Assembly: GCA_040398425.1 (NCBI GenBank)
Contig: JBBATZ010000052.1
Location: forward strand, 1 to 28,181
Origin: UBA7672 sp040398425
Lineage (GTDB): Bacteria; Pseudomonadota; Alphaproteobacteria; Caulobacterales; Hyphomonadaceae
DNA length: 28,181 bases
Direction: 5' to 3'
Part shown: positions 23,284 through 28,181 of the stretch, piece after piece
How positions within the stretch are numbered: the stretch's first letter is position 1
How the letters are laid out: every line of letters begins with the position of its first letter
Position numbers and translations under genes: made by a program
The notes under the pieces: model-generated
What the model saw: the letters and a program-made list of their open reading frames with translations, nothing else
Told to the model about the DNA's origin: nothing
The model's database searches: none

Positions 23284-24195
23284 ATGCCCACCCTGCGCCG
23301 GCTCGAATACCTCGTCGCGATTTCCCAGCATCGCAACTTCCACAAGGCAGCCCATGCGGCCGGCGTCTCGCAGCCGACGCTCAGCCAGCAGATTCGGCTG
23401 CTGGAAGCGGAGCTGGGCGTGACGCTCGTCGATCGCGGCCTTGGGGCCAGTGAGCTGACGCCGGTAGGTCGAGATGTTGTCGAGCGGGCGAGGCGTGTCA
23501 TGCGGGAGGTCGAGGACCTCAAGCGCACGTCGCGACTTTCGCAAACGGGCGGTGATGTCGGGATACTTCGATTTGGAGCCAGCCCAACAATCGGACCCTA
23601 CCTGCTGCCGGAGGTTGTCGCTGAGTTGCATGCAGCGAAACCGAACCTCAGGATTCAGATACGCGAAGGCATTCCCGACGAGCAGGTCGGCGTGCTCGCG
23701 GATGGGGCGATCGATATCCTGTTGGCCCCGATGCCGCTGCCACATGGCAACATGCACGTTCAGCCGCTCTTCCACGAGCCTCTGAGGCTTGTGGCCTCAA
23801 AGGACCACCCGCTCGCAAGGCGCAGGAAGTTGGGACGCGGGGACTTTGCGGGGTACGGGATACTCACGATGGACGCGCGTCATCACCTGTCGCGACAGGT
23901 GGACGAGATTTGCGCCGCGCTCGAGATGAACATCGTTCGCGATTATGAGGGCACCAGCCTGGACGGCGTCTACCAGATGGCAGCGAGTGGGCTAGCCTTG
24001 GCCGTCCTGCCGGAAATCTACTTGCGATCAAACGCCGGAGCGGTGGGGGGCGTCACCGTGCTGAAGTTTCAGACAGACCGGATGCGCCGCCAGATTGCGG
24101 CGCTGTGGCGAAAGGAAGCGCCGTTCCACGATACCTGCAAGCTAGTGGCGGAACGCATCCGTACGAGGGGCCTGGAGATCCTGAGCAGGGCGTAA
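23284..24195 (+). CDS. OxyR-like LysR-family regulator without the peroxidatic cysteine
   Basis: This 303-residue LysR-type regulator has its winged helix-turn-helix at residues 3-62 (LRRLEYLVAISQHRNFHKAAH and GVSQPTLSQQIRLLE), typical of OxyR. In OxyR the peroxide-sensing Cys199 lies in GHCL; here the matching text is ARHHLSRQVDEIC, so that position is His while the resolving Cys208 is kept. A classic disulfide switch is therefore unlikely, and sensing must differ. TSLDGVYQMAASGLALAVLP matches the OxyR effector domain well. The start is ATG 23284. It is divergent from the lipoprotein gene and probably controls it and itself through the ATAG-N7-CTAT site between them. Its stop overlaps a following ATG (TAATG). 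Confidence 0.85.
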   Translation: MPTLRRLEYLVAISQHRNFHKAAHAAGVSQPTLSQQIRLLEAELGVTLVDRGLGASELTPVGRDVVERARRVMREVEDLKRTSRLSQTGGDVGILRFGASPTIGPYLLPEVVAELHAAKPNLRIQIREGIPDEQVGVLADGAIDILLAPMPLPHGNMHVQPLFHEPLRLVASKDHPLARRRKLGRGDFAGYGILTMDARHHLSRQVDEICAALEMNIVRDYEGTSLDGVYQMAASGLALAVLPEIYLRSNAGAVGGVTVLKFQTDRMRRQIAALWRKEAPFHDTCKLVAERIRTRGLEILSRA

Positions 24196-24553
24196 TGTCA
24201 GACGAAAACGACCTGTTCGCTGCAGCACACGACCCGTCGGAATCAGGCTGAGCCGAGTTGACGCCACTCAGCGAGAGCGGCGATGCGATCTGTCGCCTGC
24301 CGCCCTATGCCTTGCTTGCGACGCTGGCCGTGCCGTTCATCGTGCTGGAACCCGCAAAACTGTTCGCGATCTGCTGGGGCGCCGTCAGCCATCCCGTCCA
24401 GAGCGTCATGCTGCGGCTGATCGCACAGGTCGCCGCGACCCTGAAGTGCGAGCGCATTTTCCATGTCGGCTATGAGCCGCTGATGCACATCGGCTGGTTC
24501 AACCGCCCGATGACATGGGTAATCAAGCTGCGCGACCTCTCGGCTGGGCCAGG
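24195..24553 (+). pseudogene. small inner-membrane protein fragment cut by the IS256 copy
   Basis: An ATG overlapping the LysR stop opens an 18-residue frame (MSDENDLFAAAHDPSESG). In another frame from about 24258 the text continues as LLATLAVPFIVLEPAKLFAI, then RIFHVGYEPLMHIGWFNRPM and TWVIKLRDL, which has two hydrophobic segments and resembles small membrane proteins of unknown function in alphaproteobacteria. The reading ends at about 24553-24575, where IS256 sequence begins. It is thus broken at its 3' end, possibly also frameshifted at the front. Confidence 0.5.
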
Positions 24554-24577
24554 TCAACGGGCGTCTGAAAAGCCGCT

Positions 24578-25499
24578 CTTTCCCGCATGCGCCAGGGCAT
24601 GCCTCATGAAGTGGACGCGGCAACGCCGCCAGGTGGTGCCCAGCACCTTGGCGATCGCCGCCTTGAGACCCTGGTGAGCGTCGGAGACCACCAGCTTTGC
24701 GCCACGAAGGCCGCGCCGCATCAGCTTTCTGAGGAGGGCTGTCCAGAACGTTTCCGCTTCGGAGACACCAATATCGAGGCCGAGGATCTCACGCCGGCCA
24801 TCGGTGTTGACCCCAACAGCGATGGTCACCGCCACCGAGACGATGCGGCCAGCCGGGCGCACTTTCACATGGGTGGCGTCGAGCCGACATAAGGCCAGTC
24901 GCCCTCGATCGGGCGGTTGAGAAAGGCCTGCACCTTGTCATCGATCTCGGCGACCAGGCGGCTCACCTGGCTCTTCGAGATGCCTGTCATCCCCATGGCC
25001 TCAACAAAATCATCGACCGAGCGGGTCGAGACGCCCTGGACGTAGGCTTCCTGGATCACGGCGGTCAGAGCCTTCTCGGCCAGTCGGCGCGGTTCTAGAA
25101 AGCCCGGAAAGTACGAACCTTTCCGCAGCTCGACGGTTCCCGCGCGCGTCTCCCACGTCCTGTCGCGGTAGCCGTTGCGCTGGTTGATCCTCTCGCCGCT
25201 GCGTTCGCCGCGGGCGGCGCCGGTGAGGCCCGCTACCTTCTGCTCCATCAGCCGCTCGGCCGCGAAGCCGATCATGTCGCGCAGGAAATCGGCGGCGGGG
25301 CTCTTCTCCAGGAGCGTACGAAGCGCCATCGTGTCGTCTGTCAAACGGACACGTCCTCGGTTCAGGTTGCTGGTGTCGCAACCCAACCTTACAGGCGATT
25401 CCCGATGACAACCCAGCGCAAGGGCCGGCGCGCGCTGACTCTTGCGGTCCGCGCGCCGCCCCTCGCTAAACTCCTGCACCACGTCCCGGGACACGACCC
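24578..25499 (-). mobile_element. IS256-family element remnant, copy 2 (frameshifted and 3'-truncated)
   Basis: The transposase starts at ATG 25329 (MALRTLLEKSPAADFLRDMI) and reads through AEKALTAVIQEAYVQGVSTR and MTGISKSQVSRLVAEIDDKV up to DWPYV. One base is missing near 24890; in the next frame it continues as HVKVRPAGRIVSVAVTIAVG, LDIGVSEAETFWTALLRKLM and VVSDAHQGLKAAI, up to RHALAHAGKSG. The last part, with the catalytic Glu, is absent. The left end (plus-strand ACGACCC at 25499) is intact and equals the end of copy 1 at 1734. The element cannot move by itself. The limonene-epoxide-hydrolase-like gene starts 100 bp beyond this end. Confidence 0.85.
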
Positions 25500-25601
25500 G
25501 GCAGTCGACGGTGGCAGGCGGTTTGCCCCCGCTAGCGTCTCGCCTGGCTGTTGGCTAAATGATCTGGGGAGCGCGCTGACGCGCCCAGGGAGTAGCCCAC
25601 A

Positions 25602-25973
25602 GTGACCACCAATGAGCAGATTGTTCAGCAGTTCATCAGGTGCTGGTCGACGCTTGATGTCGATCGCATCGTCGATTTCTTTGCCGAGGATGGGGTCTAT
25701 CACAATATGCCGCTCGCACCGGTCGCTGGCCGGGTCCAGCTGCGTGGCTTCATCGCAGCTTTCGTGAAGGACTGGGAAACAACGCAGTGGGAGATTGTCA
25801 ATCTGGCGTCCGCCGGCCCGCTGGTTTTCGCCGAGCGGATCGACCGCACACGTGTGGGGAACAAGACAATCGATCTGCCCTGCTGCGGCGTGTTCGAAAT
25901 GCGAGACGGGAAGATCGGCATATGGCGCGATTACTTCGACATGAACTCGTATATGCAGGCGCTGGGGAAGTGA
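25602..25973 (+). CDS. limonene-1,2-epoxide-hydrolase-family enzyme
   Basis: This 123-residue NTF2-like protein belongs to the limonene-1,2-epoxide hydrolase family, which opens epoxides by direct attack of a bound water. The catalytic set can be matched: Tyr33 and Asn35 in VYHNMP position the water, Arg79 and Asp81 in AERIDRT and Asp110 in IWRDYFD form the Asp-Arg-Asp centre. All five are present, so it is probably active; the natural substrate is unknown, and steroid- or terpene-like epoxides are possibilities. The start is GTG 25602 with GGGAG about eight bases before it. It starts 100 bp from an IS256 end, which may supply or disturb its promoter. Confidence 0.85.
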   Translation: MTTNEQIVQQFIRCWSTLDVDRIVDFFAEDGVYHNMPLAPVAGRVQLRGFIAAFVKDWETTQWEIVNLASAGPLVFAERIDRTRVGNKTIDLPCCGVFEMRDGKIGIWRDYFDMNSYMQALGK

Positions 25974-26135
25974 CCGCTGTCGGGCGAGGTCCTGCCTGAT
26001 CAGCAGGGCGTCAGCGACCGGAAGCCTACGAGCGCGGCAGCCATTGGTAATCCAGACCAGGTCCCGTGAAGTTGGGGCAGCTTCCGGCCAATCGCGGCCA
26101 GGCGCAGAAACGACAGCCTCCTCATGGCGGCGGAA

Positions 26136-26408
26136 CTATGCGTCATCTGCTGCTGTCTGGATGGCCGCGTCCAGCTTGGCGGCCATCCTCTTGCCGTCGG
26201 CCGTCGCTTCAAATGCGCAAATGGTGAAACGAAGGAAATCTCCTCCCGTGCAGATCTGCTCAACTTGCCAGGTGTCGACGGTGGGATCGAAGCACAGCGT
26301 CCAAACTCCGGCTTGTTCGCGCTGAAACTCATATCGCTTCGCCGCGGTGGAGAAGCCCAGACTGTTGCGAACGTAGTCGAAGATGGATCGCCTCTTTATC
26401 AGGATCAC
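26136..26408 (-). CDS. hypothetical protein, coupled to the gene upstream
   Basis: This 90-residue frame is taken from GTG 26408, one base after the stop of the preceding gene, which gives tight translational coupling. It reads IKRRSIFDYVRNSLGF, AAKRYEFQREQAGVWTLCFD and FTICAFEATADGKRMAAKLD, a soluble alpha/beta-looking protein. An ATG in the same frame at 26483 would overlap the previous gene by 74 bases and is less likely. I do not recognise the family. Confidence 0.5.
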   Translation of the reverse strand: MILIKRRSIFDYVRNSLGFSTAAKRYEFQREQAGVWTLCFDPTVDTWQVEQICTGGDFLRFTICAFEATADGKRMAAKLDAAIQTAADDA

Positions 26409-26409
26409 G

Positions 26410-26664
26410 TCAGTCGCCCGTTGATAACCCGCAGGGGGAAGCCTGCCTGGACCATCGCTCGACAGGGACGAAGCGAATCTCATTCGCTTCCCTGTGCACG
26501 CGGCGTAGTTCGCTCTCCAGATAGTCGAGTGCGTCCTCGTCAAGAACATCAAGATCGGTCAGCAGGTCGGTAACGACGACCAGGGTGTGGGACAAGGAAA
26601 GGGCCGTGCCTGAAGGAACGCGATGAGTGACCCGCTCAAACCACACAGTCTCGACATGTTTCAT
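26410..26664 (-). CDS. hypothetical acidic protein with operator-like palindrome upstream
   Basis: This 84-residue protein starts at ATG 26664 (MKHVETVWFERVTHRVPSGT) and has an acidic middle (VVVTDLLTDLDVLDEDALDY) followed by a basic helix (ESELRRVHREANEIRF). The last ten residues look less natural, so a frameshift joining it to the next gene is an alternative. There is no Shine-Dalgarno sequence; the palindrome GATAAC-CT-GTTATC lies directly against the ATG. It is probably co-transcribed with the next gene. Family not recognised. Confidence 0.45.
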   Translation of the reverse strand: MKHVETVWFERVTHRVPSGTALSLSHTLVVVTDLLTDLDVLDEDALDYLESELRRVHREANEIRFVPVERWSRQASPCGLSTGD

Positions 26665-26678
26665 GATAACCTGTTATC
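26665..26678. promoter_or_regulatory. palindromic operator-like site
   Basis: GATAACCTGTTATC has perfect 6-base arms around two bases and touches the start codon at 26664. Its position would block initiation of a short-leader transcript. A half-site GATAAC recurs at 26703. The rest of 26679-26906 shows no gene. Confidence 0.4.
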
Positions 26679-26906
26679 CGTTGTGTGGTCGCCAACATGG
26701 CAGATAACCGGTCGTCTTGTCGGTACGCTAGGTTACTCGCGCGAAACGGTCCCACGATGCTTATCAGCGACTTGCGTTGCACCCGATCCTGCAGCGCCGC
26801 TTCGGCAGCATACCGGCAGGGCGAGGTTCGTCATCAACGGCTGTGTTGCTCTTCGCGGCGACGGTCGCCGTCGAGGCACCGATTGCAGTCTTAACCGGCG
26901 CAGGGG

Positions 26907-28181
26907 TCAGTTTACGATCGCCTGAGCGTGATCCAGACAACTTGAAAGCTCCTTCACGCATCTGCGCGATGTCGCTTCGTCTGCCTTCTCCGCGGCTGCC
27001 TGAAGGTCCGCGCAGATGTCTGTGATGCCCTGAAACCCGTAGGCCCCGCCGGAGCCTCGCATGTTGTGGCCCAGTCTCGACACTGTTTCAAAGTCTACGC
27101 GATCGAGGGCTTCGAGTATCGTCACGACACTCAGACGGCAATTCTGCAGATAGGCTGGGACCATCCTGGCGAGTTTCAGACTCAGCGTTGATGTGAGCGA
27201 CTCCTGCCATATGTTTTCGGTTCTCGTCGGCAAAGACCCGATCGCGAACTGCTCCTTGATTGCCTGTAACAGTACGTCCTGCTTGATCGGCTTGGTCAGA
27301 AATGCCGTGCAGCCTGCAGCCATGCAGGTCTCCCGGTCTCCCTTCAGCGCAGAAGCCGTCAATGCAATGATCGGCGTCGATGTCCGTTCATTCGCCCGCT
27401 CCCACGCTCGGATTGCCCGAGTTGCGGTCAACCCATCCATGACGGGCATCTGACGGTCCATCAGGACAAGATCGTAGTTGCCAGCGATGAACATTTCGCA
27501 GGCAGTCGCTCCGTTCTCTGCGACGTCAATCAGGTAGGGCGTATCGTCCAGATAGGCCACCGCAAGTGTGCAGTTGTCGTGTGAGTCCTCCACGAGGAGT
27601 ATGCGAAGCGCACGTAGTGGTTGCTCCAGCTCAGCGCCGACGAGAACGACGGCGCGCCGATCGGCCCCCAGCCAGATTTCGAACGGAACCGTGAACGCGA
27701 AAACACTTCCCTGGGACACTTCGCTCTCGACGCCGATGGCGCCGCCCATCAGCTCAACGAGACGCTTCGAAATGGTCAGCCCGAGGCCTGAGCCTCCGAA
27801 CCTGCGCGTTGTCGATGAGTCAGCCTGAGTGAACCGCTCGAATACGCGAGACAGTTTCTCACGCGGAATGCCGATTCCCGTGTCCGATACGGTGAAACGC
27901 AACGCAGTTGGCATATCGGAAGTTTTGTCCATCGACACGCGTAGCGACACAGTGCCGGATCCGGTGAACTTGATGGCGTTGCCAAGCAGGTTCAGCAGGA
28001 CTTGCCGCAGTCGTGTGGGGTCGCCGATGAGGTCGGTGCTGACATCGGGCTCAATTTCACAGGATAGTATGAGCCCTTTCTCACGGGCTCGGGCGGCGAC
28101 CATCTCCGTCACGATTTCGAGGTGTTCGATCAACGAGAAGCCGGTGCGTTCCAGCTCAAGTTGCGAGGCTTCGACCTTAGA
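26907..28181 (-). CDS. hybrid sensor histidine kinase (HATPase-REC-Hpt), 5' end outside window
   Basis: About 424 C-terminal residues of a hybrid kinase are present. The frame is open to the window edge and begins inside the SKVEASQLELE linker that follows the phosphoacceptor helix. The ATP-binding domain has its N box (RQVLLNLLGNAIKF), G1 (DTGIGI) and G2 (GGSGLGLTISK). A receiver follows with ILLVEDSHDN, Asp in LVLMDRQMPVMDG and Lys in FLTKPIK. The C-terminus is an Hpt domain with the phospho-His in LGHNMRGSGGAYGF. This is a full phosphorelay chain (His-Asp-His), so a separate response regulator must take the signal; the stand-alone receiver at 20740 is a candidate only by proximity. The sensor region lies beyond the window. 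Confidence 0.92.
   Translation of the reverse strand, partial: SKVEASQLELERTGFSLIEHLEIVTEMVAARAREKGLILSCEIEPDVSTDLIGDPTRLRQVLLNLLGNAIKFTGSGTVSLRVSMDKTSDMPTALRFTVSDTGIGIPREKLSRVFERFTQADSSTTRRFGGSGLGLTISKRLVELMGGAIGVESEVSQGSVFAFTVPFEIWLGADRRAVVLVGAELEQPLRALRILLVEDSHDNCTLAVAYLDDTPYLIDVAENGATACEMFIAGNYDLVLMDRQMPVMDGLTATRAIRAWERANERTSTPIIALTASALKGDRETCMAAGCTAFLTKPIKQDVLLQAIKEQFAIGSLPTRTENIWQESLTSTLSLKLARMVPAYLQNCRLSVVTILEALDRVDFETVSRLGHNMRGSGGAYGFQGITDICADLQAAAEKADEATSRRCVKELSSCLDHAQAIVN

Overview
The window is GC-rich DNA of a chromosomal type, most likely from an alphaproteobacterium. It has a LexA-type box of the alphaproteobacterial form (GTTC-N7-GTTC) in front of umuDC, a crotonyl-CoA carboxylase/reductase remnant beside a propionyl-CoA carboxylase beta gene, and alphaproteobacterial-style regulators. 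A Hyphomonas/Maricaulis/Caulobacter-like relative is possible but not proven. Intact genes alternate with many decayed fragments and long gene-poor stretches, which points to an accessory or eroding region. No rRNA, tRNA or CRISPR array was seen.

Left part (1-5300): a secreted alpha/beta hydrolase, a truncated IS256-family remnant, an ABC1/UbiB-type kinase behind a DUF3429 membrane protein on the minus strand, a SOUL haem-binding-type protein, and a frameshifted SRAP (YedK/HMCES) remnant.

Damage and defence block (5240-9665): umuDC on the minus strand, divergent from a two-gene AbiEi/AbiEii-like toxin-antitoxin pair. UmuD starts where UmuD is normally self-cleaved and has Ala at both catalytic positions, so it looks like a genetically pre-processed UmuD'. 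A LexA box lies 5 bp upstream of its start codon. The toxin gene carries an in-frame TAG at codon 33. An imperfect direct repeat of about 88 bp (about 80% identical by eye) brackets the whole block.

Middle (9507-16850): a gene-poor stretch with hairpins; a minus-strand set of a DUF465-like protein, a degenerate zinc-ribbon protein and a TerC/Alx membrane protein with a structured leader; decayed pieces of a LysR gene and of ccr; intact pccB; then a LysR regulator divergent from an SbtA-type bicarbonate transporter. A bicarbonate importer next to a bicarbonate-using carboxylase may be functionally linked.

Right part (16850-28181): about 1.6 kb of mostly decayed DNA; a BLUF blue-light sensor divergent from a soluble PAS-PAS chemotaxis transducer; a single-domain response regulator; an outer-membrane-type protein; an NTF2-like lipoprotein divergent from an OxyR-like LysR regulator, with a perfect OxyR-type operator between them; a membrane-protein fragment cut by a second, frameshifted IS256 copy; a limonene-epoxide-hydrolase-family enzyme; two coupled genes of unknown function; and the C-terminal part of a hybrid histidine kinase (HATPase-REC-Hpt) running off the right edge.
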